Source: Planctomycetota bacterium (lineage in GTDB: Bacteria; Planctomycetota; Phycisphaerae; Phycisphaerales; SM1A02). Taken from it: 64,000 bases of DNA. The stretch lies in the NCBI GenBank assembly GCA_027618565.1, contig JAQCEQ010000001.1, positions 99,537-163,536 on the forward strand, written 5' to 3'. The stretch's first letter is position 1, and every line of letters begins with the position of its first letter. The notes beneath the pieces were generated by a model, which worked only from the letters and a program-made list of their open reading frames with translations, was not told where the DNA came from and searched no databases. The position numbers and the translations under genes were made by a program. Of the stretch, positions 7,429 to 16,127 are shown in pieces.

Positions 7429-8790
7429 TCAGCGTTGCTCGAGCTGTCGATACTTCTCGCGATACCGCTCTTCCAGGAGATCCTGGTTGTTGGTCAGCTC
7501 GATCTTCCGGCCATCGATCCACGCCGCGCCGACGCGGGAGCGGATGTCCAGCGGCGAGCCATCGGTGAGAATGATGGTCGCCGACTTGCCGGCTTCCAGC
7601 GTGCCAAGCGTGTCGCCCAATCCCATGATCGCGGCGGCATCTCGCGTGATGGCCGCCATCGCCTGGTCCGGCGTGAGCCCGTAGGCCACGGCGACGCCAG
7701 CGTTGTGCGGGAGCCAGCGGTCATTGGAAGCATCGCCGCCGAGCGATTCGTCCGCGGGCGCGATGCAGTACCGGACACCAGCGTCTCGGAGCCGGGCGGG
7801 CAGCGAGAAAGGGGAGTCGTAGGGGTCGTCCGGGAGTCGGGGGAGCGAGAGCGTCCCTCGGATCACCACCGGCACATCGTGGCGCGTGAGGAGCTCGGCG
7901 ACCTCTTCGGCGCCGGAGCCACCGATGATGACAGCCTTGAACCCCCGCTTCGACGCCCAGAGGACGGCGCTCTCGATCTGGCCGGCGCTGGAGGCATCGA
8001 TGAAGACAGGCTCGGTGCCCCCGAGGACGGCCTGCACACGGTCGTATCGAAGGTCTATCGCCGTCGTGGGGTTCGCAGCGCGGGCAGCGGCCCACGCCTT
8101 GGCTTCATCGAAGAACTGGTCGATCTGCTTGACCGTCTCAGCGGATCGATCGGCCTGGGCGCCGCGGTTGCGGAAGCCGCGTCGCATCAAGGGTTCCGTC
8201 GCGGGCCACTTGATGACCAGGCCGGCGCGGGGCTCGATCGTGAGGTCTTCGGTGGTCCAGCCATCCATGCGCAGGGCGCTGGCGTGGCCGCAGATCACGC
8301 CACCGTCCGGGAAGGAGATGCTGGTGAGGATGCCGTTGGCACGGCTCACGGGGATGAGCTCCGAGTCGGGGTTGACGGCGACCGCCGCGATCGTCTCGGG
8401 ATGCCACCGGCCAAGCTCGCGACGGTCGTCCGTCGATCGAACCTGATCCACCTCGATGAGCCCCATCGGGGAGCCGATCGCGACGAGGCCCGGATAGACA
8501 TGAAGGCCCGTCGCCTCCAGGATGTCCACACTCTCTGCGTTGGGCATATTTGCCATGGGGCCGACCGCCACGATCTTGCCATCGTTGAAGAGGATGAACC
8601 CGTCGGTGATCGTGGGCTCGCCAGCGGTCATCGGGTGGACGGTGACGTGTGTGATGGCCATCGCCTTCGACTGCGAGGGAGCGGCTGTCGGGTTCTGGGC
8701 GTTGGCCGCCTGGGAGAAGGTGCCAGAGGCGGCGATCATCGCGGCGAGCGCGAGGTGGGTGAGTTGTGTGAGCTGGCGCCGTGCGCTCAC
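7429..8790 (-). CDS. Secreted amidohydrolase-like protein lacking the metal-binding HxH
   Basis: A 453-residue protein with a signal peptide (SARRQLTQLTHLALAAMIAA, cleavage near ANA-QNP) and an amidohydrolase scaffold: an N-terminal beta-sandwich block GFILFNDGKIVAVGPM and a C-terminal GTLEAGKSATIIL. Where active amidohydrolases have HxH after the first strand, this one reads VYPGLVAIGSPMG, so metal binding is probably lost. I chose the GTG at 8788-8790 because it puts the signal peptide at the N-terminus. A longer start at 8911-8913 overlaps the upstream stop (ATGA) and would add 41 residues translated through a repeat-like element; coupling by that route remains possible. Its partner is the double amidohydrolase encoded upstream. 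Confidence 0.8.
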   Translation of the reverse strand: MSARRQLTQLTHLALAAMIAASGTFSQAANAQNPTAAPSQSKAMAITHVTVHPMTAGEPTITDGFILFNDGKIVAVGPMANMPNAESVDILEATGLHVYPGLVAIGSPMGLIEVDQVRSTDDRRELGRWHPETIAAVAVNPDSELIPVSRANGILTSISFPDGGVICGHASALRMDGWTTEDLTIEPRAGLVIKWPATEPLMRRGFRNRGAQADRSAETVKQIDQFFDEAKAWAAARAANPTTAIDLRYDRVQAVLGGTEPVFIDASSAGQIESAVLWASKRGFKAVIIGGSGAEEVAELLTRHDVPVVIRGTLSLPRLPDDPYDSPFSLPARLRDAGVRYCIAPADESLGGDASNDRWLPHNAGVAVAYGLTPDQAMAAITRDAAAIMGLGDTLGTLEAGKSATIILTDGSPLDIRSRVGAAWIDGRKIELTNNQDLLEERYREKYRQLEQR

Positions 8791-8801
8791 AATCGCCCAC
8801 C

Positions 8802-8828
8802 CCTCTGGTGCGGTGGGATCTCTCCCAT
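8802..8828 (+). repeat. Family-B repeat copy upstream of an amidohydrolase-like gene
   Basis: A 27-base segment starting CCTCTGGTGCGGTGGGATC and ending CCCAT matches 22 of 27 bases of the minus strand at 57752-57778. Both copies lie 10-35 bases upstream of a start codon and both run opposite to that gene. Confidence 0.5.
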
Positions 8829-8909
8829 TTCTGGACAATTCCAACCGCGTCACGGGGGTACGCGTCGTCGACGGTACGGCCGCTGTCGGATTCAACGGGG
8901 GAAGTGATT

Positions 8910-11900
8910 TCATCGTCCCACCCCGCAGTTCGCCGGTGCGATCTGGTCGATGTTGGCGCCGGCACGCCAGCGCTCCAGTTCCGCGTCCTCTCGCTCGGCC
9001 AACAGTCGCGAGAGCAGCGTGGGAGGTGTGTCGGTGCCGGGCGCACTGGGCGTACCTGGTACCTGCCCGCGGCCACCTCGGCCACCGCGACCGCCCCGGC
9101 CTCGTCGACCCTCACCAGGGGGCCCGGCGTCACCACCACCGCCGCGAGCAGCATCGGCATCCGCCGCCGCCGCGATCAATCGCGTGCGAAGCGTCGAGTC
9201 GCGATCCCGCATCTGCGCGTCCCTCTCCAGGTTGAAGTAGCAGGCTCCGTCGATCCAGGTCTGTTCGCACTTGGTGAATGTGGAGAGCGGGTCACCGCTC
9301 CACACCACCAGGTCCGCATCCTTGCCCGGCTCCAAGCTGCCGGTGAACTGGCTGATGCCCAGTTGCTTGGCGGGATTGATCGTGGTGAAGCACAACGCGT
9401 CGGCCGGATCAAGGTTGCCGTATCGAATTGCCTTCGCACACTCCAGGTTGAGGCGACGCGCCAATTCGCCGGAGTCGCTGTTGAAGGAGACGACCACGCC
9501 TTGGTCATGCATGATCGCGCCGGCGTACGGAATCGCGTCCATCACCTCCATCTTGTAGGCCCACCAATCGGAGAAGCACGAGGCACCCGCGCCGTGCGAG
9601 GCAATGAGTTCCGCCACTTTGTAGCCCTCAAGCACATGTTGAAGCGTGCCGATGCGGAAGTGGAAGTCCTCGGCGAGTCGGAGCAGCATGAGGATCTCGT
9701 CTTGCCGGTAGGAGTGGCAGTGGACGATGCGCTCACCCGCCACGATTTGCGCGAGCGCCTCCAGTTCCAGGTCCCGACGCGGCGCCACTTCACCGCCCTG
9801 TCGAGCACCCTTGTTGCGCTCCCACTCCTCCATGGCGGCGCGGTATTGCTGCGCGGCGGTGAGTCGATCTCGCAGGTAGGCCTCCACACCCATGCGGGTG
9901 TCGGGGTATCGACCACTGGACCCCACCACATTCTCGCCCAGCGCCCACTTCATGCCCGGTTTGAACCCAGTGGCGGGGAAGTCGTCAGCACCCGCACCCC
10001 ACCGCGCCTTCACCACGGAGTTCTGGCCGCCCATCGGGTTGGAGCTGCCGTGGAGTTGGTTGGCGGCCGTGAGTCCGCCGGCGAGTTGCCAGTACCAGTT
10101 GATGTCGTCGGGGTCGATGACATCGCTGATGCGAACTTCGGCCGTGCACGCCTGCGTGAACTCATTGACGCCGCCTTCAATGCCGGTGTGGCTGTGGCAA
10201 TCGATCATTCCTGGGGAGATGTGCTTGCCGGTGCAGTCGATTGCGCGCGCGCCGGGCATCGTGGCGTCCAACCCGACTGCGACAACCTTGCCGTTGTGCA
10301 CCACGACATTCGCGGGCGACAGGATGCCCTGAGGACCGCTGGTCCACACGGTGGCGTTGGAGAAGACAATGGTCTCTCGCGCCGGCAGCGACTCCAGTCC
10401 GCGCGCACCCAGCGGCGTGGTGATCGGCACGGTGGCCGGGTCAACGGCGAGGAGTTTCTTGGCGGGTGTCGGAGCCGGCTTGTCGGCGGGCTTGTCTCCC
10501 GGCGTGTCTTGCGGTTTCACCTCAGTCGTCGCGACAGCGGTCGCAGGGACCGCAGCAACCTGCTTCGGCGTGATTGTGAAAGCAATCACCTCCCCCGCGA
10601 GCGTGGTGCCTTCCACATGCATTCTGTCATCGTCGAGGATTCCAGCGCATCGCACTGCACCCCATGGCTGGCCTTCCTGTGTGGTGAGTCCCAGCGCTTC
10701 GGGGGCGATCTTGAAGGTGAGGCGCGGCGCACTCAGCTTGATGTCCGTGGCGCCGTGCTGCTTGGGGTCCTTCGCGTTGCCTTGTTCGTCGACCTGCGGC
10801 TCAAGCACAGTGATCGATTCCTTGCGCGCGTCGATCTTGACATCGCGCGTGGCACCACCCGCCATGACCAGCGTGCACTCGCCATCGATCGTGAGGGAGG
10901 GTGGCTTGGTGACCTCGGTGCGTCGACCCGCGACCCAGACATCGATGACCTTGGTGTCCGCACCAAACAACGGGCCACCCTCAACCACCACCAAGTTGGC
11001 CATGCGGCCCGGCTCCACGGTGCCCATGAGGTCGGCAACGCCAGCCATCGCGGCGGCATCGGTGGTGAGCGCGGCGAGGACCTGGTCCTCGGAGAGGCCT
11101 GCCTCTTGCGCCTGTCGGACGCGCTCCGGAAACTGGTTGCGCGACTCAAGGCCATTGGTGGTGAGCGCGATTCGATTGCCTTGCGATCCAAGGCGCGATG
11201 CAAGCAGCGCGGGGTTCGCCGGAGCGATGGCCCACTCTTTGAGTGAGGAGAGTGGGATCTGTTCAGCGAGGCGCGGGTCCGCTACTTCCGGAGCCTTTGG
11301 AAACGCGACCGGAACGACGATGTCCATCCTCGTGGCGGCGACATCGTCAAGCCGCTTGAACTCCATGCCGGTCCCAAGCGCGGCGGCCTTGATACCAGCC
11401 TCGTTGACGCACCGCGCGAGGCGGAGGAGCTGCTGTTCATCCGAAGGCTGGAGCCACGCGCGCTCGTCGCCGGCCAAGAGTGGTTGGAGGGCGAGAAGCG
11501 CCGAGTCCACATTGGGCGGCGTGTCGCCCGCCGGTGCGGAATTCCAGATCTGGTTGGCCTGTGTGGCCCACGCGGCATCGCTGAGTGTCTGTCGCACCAG
11601 CGCGATCGCACCCATCTGCGACCCAGGGAAGGTGACGCTGCGCATGCGCGCGTCGGCATTGGGAGCTTCCCAGTCAAACTCGCCGCGCTCCAGCGAGATA
11701 CCCTGGCCGACGCTACGGTCGATGGTGGTGAGCGTGAATGGCGTGCCCGCGAGCGACGCGCCAGACTCCAGGAGTTGCACGCGCGATTTACCACGGAAGA
11801 TGCCCGCGTTGGGTCTGGCGACAGCGGCCGTGAAGCCCAGGTTGCGAAGCTCTCCCGCCACGCCGGCGTCGATCGGCGTGAGCGCTGCGTCCACCTGCGG

Positions 11901-12299
11901 CGTCACGCGAGGATTCCAATGGGCATCGCGAGCACTCGCCGCCTGCGCGGCGAGCGTGGCGGTGTCGACGGGAATGTTGAGGTCGATGAAGCCGGCATAG
12001 ATGGTCTTGCCGACGAGGTCGTGGACTCTGGCGCCGGCGGGAACGGGGAGCCCTGTCCCGATCGCGTCGATCCACCCATCACGAAGGATGACGGTGGCGT
12101 TCTCAATCACCCGACCCGGCCGCACGACGATGCGCGCGTTGGTCAGCGCGTCCCATCGAACCTCAGCCTCGCGCATCCCGTTCTGCTGGTTGCGCGCGGC
12201 GGCGTCGAGGGATTGGGGGGTGGCCTGCGCGCGCGGGGTCAGGAGCGAGCCAGACACGGCAAAAACCGCCGCCCACGCGGCCAGATTGGTCGGATGCAT
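8910..12299 (-). CDS. Secreted tandem amidohydrolase (two domains, one with intact HxH)
   Basis: A 1129-residue protein with an N-terminal signal sequence (about residues 1-26, ending at an AQA cleavage motif) followed by two amidohydrolase-like halves. The first (about 45-480) has the beta-sandwich strand and GTVEPGRMANLVVVEGG but reads YAGFIDLNIPVD where HxH is expected. The second (about 640-1050) has GMIDCHSHTG with HxH, ERIVHCHSY, a late SFNSDSGE aspartate and GSLEPGKDADLVVWSGD, so it could be catalytic. A Pro/Lys/Ala linker joins them. The C-terminus carries a Gly-Arg-rich tract (RRGRGGRGGRGGRG). The substrate is unknown; imidazolonepropionase/prolidase-like deacylation is the family's usual chemistry. 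Its stop overlaps a possible start of the next gene. Confidence 0.85.
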   Translation of the reverse strand: MHPTNLAAWAAVFAVSGSLLTPRAQATPQSLDAAARNQQNGMREAEVRWDALTNARIVVRPGRVIENATVILRDGWIDAIGTGLPVPAGARVHDLVGKTIYAGFIDLNIPVDTATLAAQAASARDAHWNPRVTPQVDAALTPIDAGVAGELRNLGFTAAVARPNAGIFRGKSRVQLLESGASLAGTPFTLTTIDRSVGQGISLERGEFDWEAPNADARMRSVTFPGSQMGAIALVRQTLSDAAWATQANQIWNSAPAGDTPPNVDSALLALQPLLAGDERAWLQPSDEQQLLRLARCVNEAGIKAAALGTGMEFKRLDDVAATRMDIVVPVAFPKAPEVADPRLAEQIPLSSLKEWAIAPANPALLASRLGSQGNRIALTTNGLESRNQFPERVRQAQEAGLSEDQVLAALTTDAAAMAGVADLMGTVEPGRMANLVVVEGGPLFGADTKVIDVWVAGRRTEVTKPPSLTIDGECTLVMAGGATRDVKIDARKESITVLEPQVDEQGNAKDPKQHGATDIKLSAPRLTFKIAPEALGLTTQEGQPWGAVRCAGILDDDRMHVEGTTLAGEVIAFTITPKQVAAVPATAVATTEVKPQDTPGDKPADKPAPTPAKKLLAVDPATVPITTPLGARGLESLPARETIVFSNATVWTSGPQGILSPANVVVHNGKVVAVGLDATMPGARAIDCTGKHISPGMIDCHSHTGIEGGVNEFTQACTAEVRISDVIDPDDINWYWQLAGGLTAANQLHGSSNPMGGQNSVVKARWGAGADDFPATGFKPGMKWALGENVVGSSGRYPDTRMGVEAYLRDRLTAAQQYRAAMEEWERNKGARQGGEVAPRRDLELEALAQIVAGERIVHCHSYRQDEILMLLRLAEDFHFRIGTLQHVLEGYKVAELIASHGAGASCFSDWWAYKMEVMDAIPYAGAIMHDQGVVVSFNSDSGELARRLNLECAKAIRYGNLDPADALCFTTINPAKQLGISQFTGSLEPGKDADLVVWSGDPLSTFTKCEQTWIDGACYFNLERDAQMRDRDSTLRTRLIAAAADADAARGGGGDAGPPGEGRRGRGGRGGRGGRGQVPGTPSAPGTDTPPTLLSRLLAEREDAELERWRAGANIDQIAPANCGVGR

Positions 12300-12381
12300 G
12301 GGGTGAGTCTAGGAGGGGTGGCCACCTGACAATTGATGACGGCGCGCTGCGTTGACGATGGTCAGCCGGACGTACCGGTCG

Positions 12382-14109
12382 TCACGGCGAGTCCGCCGCC
12401 GCCGGTGCCCCCACCGGCGCCCCCAAGGACACCGCCTTCCCCCGCTCCGGCACGATCACGTGTTTCCAGCCCTGTTCCCGCAGGCATTCCTGACGGTCCT
12501 TGAGCGCCTGTGCTTCGCCGTGCACCAGCAGGACCCGGCATGTCTCCTTGTCCTGGTTGGCCAGCCAGGCGTCGATTTCATTGGCGCGACCGTGTGCGGA
12601 GAAGCCGCCAAGGCGTTTGGTCTGCACCTGGATCTCCATCGTCTTGCCGTCGGGCGTGCGAATCGTCTTGCCCGCGGTGGATTCGCCCTTCTTGACGGAA
12701 TCCTCCATCTGTCCGCTGGGGGAGAGTGGATCTTGGTAGCCGACCAGGAACACCGTCACCTTGGGGTTGTCAAGGAGCGGCCGCATTGGACCGCCGCCGA
12801 ACGCCACGTCAAACAAGCCACCCGTGGAGACCAAGATCGCCGGCGTTGGGTCGATGGCCTTCACCCAGTCCTCGAACGCTTCCTCTGACTCCTCGTAGCC
12901 AGGTGGCCGAAGGTTGGTCTTGTCCTTGGACCACGAATCCCGGAACCAGCCCGCCTTGCTGTTGCGCTCGTACACCGCAGTGACCGCACGAGCCGACGGC
13001 GACGGCACGAAGATCGGGACATTCTCCTTGATCAGCCCCTCGCGCTGCGCGAGCCGAAGTTGGTGCAGCACCTTCTGCGTTCGATCCAGCGCGAAGGAGG
13101 GGATCCACACGATGCCGCCGCCGGCGATCGTGTCGGCGACGGCCTTGCGAAACTCCGCCATGCCTTGGTCGACGGGTTGCGTGCGCGGCGAGCATCCGTA
13201 GGTGGTCTCGATGAGCACGACGTCGACAGGTGGCGCAGGCTCTGGTCCTTCGATGAGTGTTGATCCATCCCATCCGAGGTCGCCGGAGAACAAGATGCGC
13301 GTCGCCGGAGTGTCGGCCTCGTCCGGCTCTCCACGCCGCCCCTTCTTCCCCTTCTTCGCCTTCGTCTCAATGAGCCACGAGCACGAGCCCGGAATGTGGC
13401 CGGCGTTGAATGGCGTGGCGATCGCCCCGCCCGGAAGAGCGATCGACTTCCCCACGTTCACCGGCTTCATGTGCTTGATCACGCCGGTCACCTCCAATTC
13501 CGCGCAGGCGCGGCAAGGGGACACCGACTTGCGCGGTCCACCTCGGCTGATGTGCTCGGTCAGCTCCGTGACGGTGCCGGTGAAGGTCGTGGCGTTCTTC
13601 GGGCTGATGCTGTTGGCCGACTGACAGTCGAGCATCCAATGTCCCGTGACGTAGTTCTTGCCCGCGGATGCGGGGGAATTGGACCACATCCAGTCGCGCG
13701 TGCTGGCCTCGTCGTAGCGAGCATTGCTCAGGAGCATCGGCACCGCGAGTTGAATCGTCCCCCCCGTGGCGTAGATCGGGCCGCCGTAGCCCTCGCGCAC
13801 CAGGAGCGGCACACGACCGATGTGGTCGATGTGCGCGTGCGTGAGGAAGACGCCATCCACTTCCGTGGCTCCCTCGGGGACGGTCGAGGAGTTGGTGGTG
13901 GCCCACGCCTCACGAGCGGCGGCGGTGGCACCGACTTCCGGCATGAATGTGCCGCAATCGATGATCCACTTCTTCCCGCCGATCTCCAGGATCGAGTTGG
14001 AGCCCGACACTTGCCCAGCGCCGCCGTGGACGGTGATGGAAGGATCGTCGGCGGGAGCGGTGAGCAGCGGCAGCACGACAGCCGCGACACACAGGATTGC
14101 AAGAGGCAT
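12382..14109 (-). CDS. Metallo-beta-lactamase/beta-CASP hydrolase with an export signal
   Basis: A 575-residue protein of the CPSF73/RNase J-related MBL-beta-CASP group. It shows VSGSNSILEIGGKKWIIDCG, the metal motif HAHIDHIG (about residues 91-98), a beta-CASP insert with IVWIPSFALDRTQKVLHQLR and FVPSPSARAVTAVY, and the C-terminal LGGFSAHGRANEIDAWL. A Cys-rich insertion (CRACAELE) and a Lys/Gly-rich loop interrupt the first half. Unusually, it begins MPLAILCVAAVVLPLLTAPA, a hydrophobic segment like a signal peptide, so it may act outside the cytoplasm or be membrane-tethered. Related enzymes cut RNA; an exported one may have another substrate. The neighbours on the same strand are also exported proteins. 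Confidence 0.85.
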   Translation of the reverse strand: MPLAILCVAAVVLPLLTAPADDPSITVHGGAGQVSGSNSILEIGGKKWIIDCGTFMPEVGATAAAREAWATTNSSTVPEGATEVDGVFLTHAHIDHIGRVPLLVREGYGGPIYATGGTIQLAVPMLLSNARYDEASTRDWMWSNSPASAGKNYVTGHWMLDCQSANSISPKNATTFTGTVTELTEHISRGGPRKSVSPCRACAELEVTGVIKHMKPVNVGKSIALPGGAIATPFNAGHIPGSCSWLIETKAKKGKKGRRGEPDEADTPATRILFSGDLGWDGSTLIEGPEPAPPVDVVLIETTYGCSPRTQPVDQGMAEFRKAVADTIAGGGIVWIPSFALDRTQKVLHQLRLAQREGLIKENVPIFVPSPSARAVTAVYERNSKAGWFRDSWSKDKTNLRPPGYEESEEAFEDWVKAIDPTPAILVSTGGLFDVAFGGGPMRPLLDNPKVTVFLVGYQDPLSPSGQMEDSVKKGESTAGKTIRTPDGKTMEIQVQTKRLGGFSAHGRANEIDAWLANQDKETCRVLLVHGEAQALKDRQECLREQGWKHVIVPERGKAVSLGAPVGAPAAADSP

Positions 14110-14141
14110 CTCGAAAGGCTAGGTGAACGACGGCGGGAAGC

Positions 14142-14450
14142 TCACTCCCCGTGATGCAGCTCGTCCAGCATCCGGCGGATCGCGGCATTGAGGCGCTCAG
14201 GAGTATCAAACTCGCCGCTGGCAATCGCGCGCTTCATCGCCTCGATGCGATCCAGCCGCACATCGGGCATGTTCTTGATCGCATCCAATCGGGCTTCGAC
14301 AGGGTCCATCGAACGATCCATGGACGGGCCAGTCGATGGCTTGCGTGCACCATCGGCTGCACTGCTCGTCGAGTCGTCGTGCTCACGCTTTCGGTCGCTC
14401 ATTCCGCTCTCACTCACTCTATCGGTCAACGCGTCCATAACCTGTGACAT
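14142..14450 (-). CDS. FlgM-like anti-sigma factor
   Basis: A 102-residue protein, polar and disordered for its first half, then the FlgM-type C-terminal helices: VRLDRIEAMKRAIASGEF, DTPERLNAAIRRMLDEL. In flagellated bacteria FlgM holds sigma-28 inactive until the hook is complete. The start at 14448-14450 (MSQVMDAL) is preceded by a GAGGA ribosome binding site eight bases away; a second in-frame ATG at 14400-14402 would give 86 residues. No other flagellar gene is present in the window, so the sigma partner is unknown. A stem-rich segment lies just upstream of the ribosome binding site. Confidence 0.75.
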   Translation of the reverse strand: MSQVMDALTDRVSESGMSDRKREHDDSTSSAADGARKPSTGPSMDRSMDPVEARLDAIKNMPDVRLDRIEAMKRAIASGEFDTPERLNAAIRRMLDELHHGE

Positions 14451-14756
14451 GCCAAAATCCTCGATCAGTTTCTGGCGTCCCGGCAGGCACCTGGCCCGCC
14501 GCACGATGCGCTGGGCCGGATTGGCTGTCGGACGCCAAGGATGGTGGTTCAACGCCCCCGATCCACATGGAGTTGTGGTCAGGGGCAAGGGGTTTCATCG
14601 TCGAAATGGCGAGTCGATCTTGAAGGGTTTCCACAGACTTTCCCCAGCAATTCACATACCGGTGGAGAACGGGAGTGGAGGACCCTGAGCGGTTCTGGAG
14701 CGTCGGGAAGCCCCGGCATGCGTCGCCGCTTGTGGTGGTCGCCAAGAGAGGCGAGA
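14451..14756. other. Divergent intergenic region of about 300 bases
   Basis: The space between the FlgM-like gene (minus) and the lipoprotein gene (plus). It holds the stem-rich segment at 14473-14537 and presumably two divergent promoters. Both strands have open frames here, but none has a ribosome binding site, signal peptide or recognisable protein character. A TTTCCACA motif near 14632 is a weak DnaA-box look-alike. I see no RNA gene. Confidence 0.5.
14473..14537 (-). promoter_or_regulatory. Structured segment in the leader of the FlgM-like gene
   Basis: An outer 8-bp perfect inverted repeat (TGGCGTCC at 14473-14480, GGACGCCA at 14530-14537) encloses an inner 7-bp stem with one wobble pair (CTGGCCC at 14491-14497, GGGCCGG at 14513-14519). 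The element sits about 20 bases upstream of the start codon of the FlgM-like gene. It could be an RNA regulatory leader or, read on the other strand, a small structured RNA; no known family is recognised. Confidence 0.3.
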
Positions 14757-16127
14757 ATGGCGCCTCCGATGCGCGTCAACCATCGTTTTTTGACTCCAAT
14801 CGCCACCATCAGCGCCGGCGTCGGCGTGGCGGTAGCGGCGCTCGCGGGTTGTTCGATGGATTCTGGCGGCGTGGGCGGCTCCGATGGCTCCGGGAGGATC
14901 GAAAGTCGACTCTCTCCTGGCGGCTACGAGCTGGTGGACACCAGTCCCTCGGGGCGCTCGGGGACGCCTTCGACTGGATCGACCCGAGTGGCCGGTGGCC
15001 TCTCCGTCCAGTTGCCCAGGGCGAAGCCAACGACCGAGCGGTTGACTGAGGGAGCGCCGTGCGACTTGACCAGCGCCGCTGGGGCTCAAACGCCTGAACG
15101 ACCCAGCACCACTCGATTCACGGAGGCCGATGTTCCATACGCGGGACCAAAGCCGATGCGGCTGGCCGACTCGACCGGCGGAGCAAGGTCCGGCACTGGC
15201 AGCGGTGGCACCGCCTCGGAACCGTTTCCGAAGAGCCAACACCAGCAGGCCCAGGAGGCAAAGCAACCCGAGCCGCTCGCACCGGCAGCGCGCATGCCGC
15301 TGCTCTCCGAGCGATCGGGCGCCGACCAGGGACCGGACTTGGTGTCGGAATCGCAGCGACAAGCGCCGACCGCGATCACCACTGCTGGCGGTGCATCAGG
15401 CTCAAGTCGCCGCGGGATCGATTCCACGCCTTCGCCCGCGCGTGGCGTATGGGGTGTGGTGCTGGCCACATTCTCCGGTGAAGGCAATCGACCCATGGCC
15501 GATGGGGTAGCCGCGCAGTTCCGGCAGCAATATCCAACGCTTCCCGACATCCATGTCCGCAGCAAGCCCAGCGGAAGCGTGGTGCTGGCGGGTCGATTTG
15601 AGAAAGCCTCCGATCCCGGCGCGAAGGAACTTCTCGCGATGGTGAAGGCGATGGAGGTTGATGGCAAGCGGGTGTTCCCGCGCGCGATGCTCACGGCGAT
15701 GACCGGCGTCGTCGATGGCGAATACATCCCGCCGCAGGACTTGCGGCAACTTCGATTGCAGTACCCCGACGCGAATCCGCTCTATTCATTGCAAGTGGCG
15801 GTCTGGAGCACCTTTGATTCCAGCGAACTCAGCGTCGAGGATGTTCGCCGGCGGGCGGAGGCTTACTGCCTGGAACTTCGCGCGCGGGGGCTCCCGGCAT
15901 ATTTCTCCCACAGCGAGACCTTGAAGACCAGCGCCGTCACGGTGGGCTCGTTTGGCGTTGATGCCTATGACTCGCGCAGCACGCTCTATTCCGATGAAGT
16001 GGAGGCACTGCTGCGCGAATTCCCGAAGCACCTCGTCAACGGCGAGGAACTGCTGGTGTCGGTGAGCCAGCGCAACCCAACCAAGATGGTGCCGCAGAAA
16101 CCGTACCTGGTGGAGGTGCCGCGCTGA
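14757..16127 (+). CDS. Putative lipoprotein with low-complexity linker, function unknown
   Basis: A 456-residue exported protein. The start ATG at 14757 has a GAGAGG ribosome binding site five bases away; an alternative start is four codons later. A signal with lipobox VAALAGC puts the lipidated cysteine at residue 32. A Ser/Gly/Pro/Thr-rich linker runs to about residue 235. A folded C-terminal part then begins with RGVWGVVLATFSGEGNRPMA and contains SGSVVLAGRFEKAS and LYSLQVAVWSTFDSSELS. The alternating strand-helix pattern and the paired VVLATF / LQVAVW strands suggest two SPOR-like or similar alpha/beta modules, but this is not secure. Its stop overlaps the next start (TGATG), linking it to the polymerase delta' gene. 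Confidence 0.72.
   Translation: MAPPMRVNHRFLTPIATISAGVGVAVAALAGCSMDSGGVGGSDGSGRIESRLSPGGYELVDTSPSGRSGTPSTGSTRVAGGLSVQLPRAKPTTERLTEGAPCDLTSAAGAQTPERPSTTRFTEADVPYAGPKPMRLADSTGGARSGTGSGGTASEPFPKSQHQQAQEAKQPEPLAPAARMPLLSERSGADQGPDLVSESQRQAPTAITTAGGASGSSRRGIDSTPSPARGVWGVVLATFSGEGNRPMADGVAAQFRQQYPTLPDIHVRSKPSGSVVLAGRFEKASDPGAKELLAMVKAMEVDGKRVFPRAMLTAMTGVVDGEYIPPQDLRQLRLQYPDANPLYSLQVAVWSTFDSSELSVEDVRRRAEAYCLELRARGLPAYFSHSETLKTSAVTVGSFGVDAYDSRSTLYSDEVEALLREFPKHLVNGEELLVSVSQRNPTKMVPQKPYLVEVPR

Noticed and set aside
8781..12000. Long open frames on the plus strand opposite the amidohydrolase genes
   Set aside because: They mirror the coding frame of the minus-strand genes in GC-rich DNA, have Arg/Gly/His-rich nonsense composition and lack starts with ribosome binding sites; shadow frames.
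14630..14642. TTTCCACA near-match to a DnaA box
   Set aside because: Single imperfect site, no cluster, no AT-rich unwinding region and no dnaA/dnaN nearby; not evidence for an origin.
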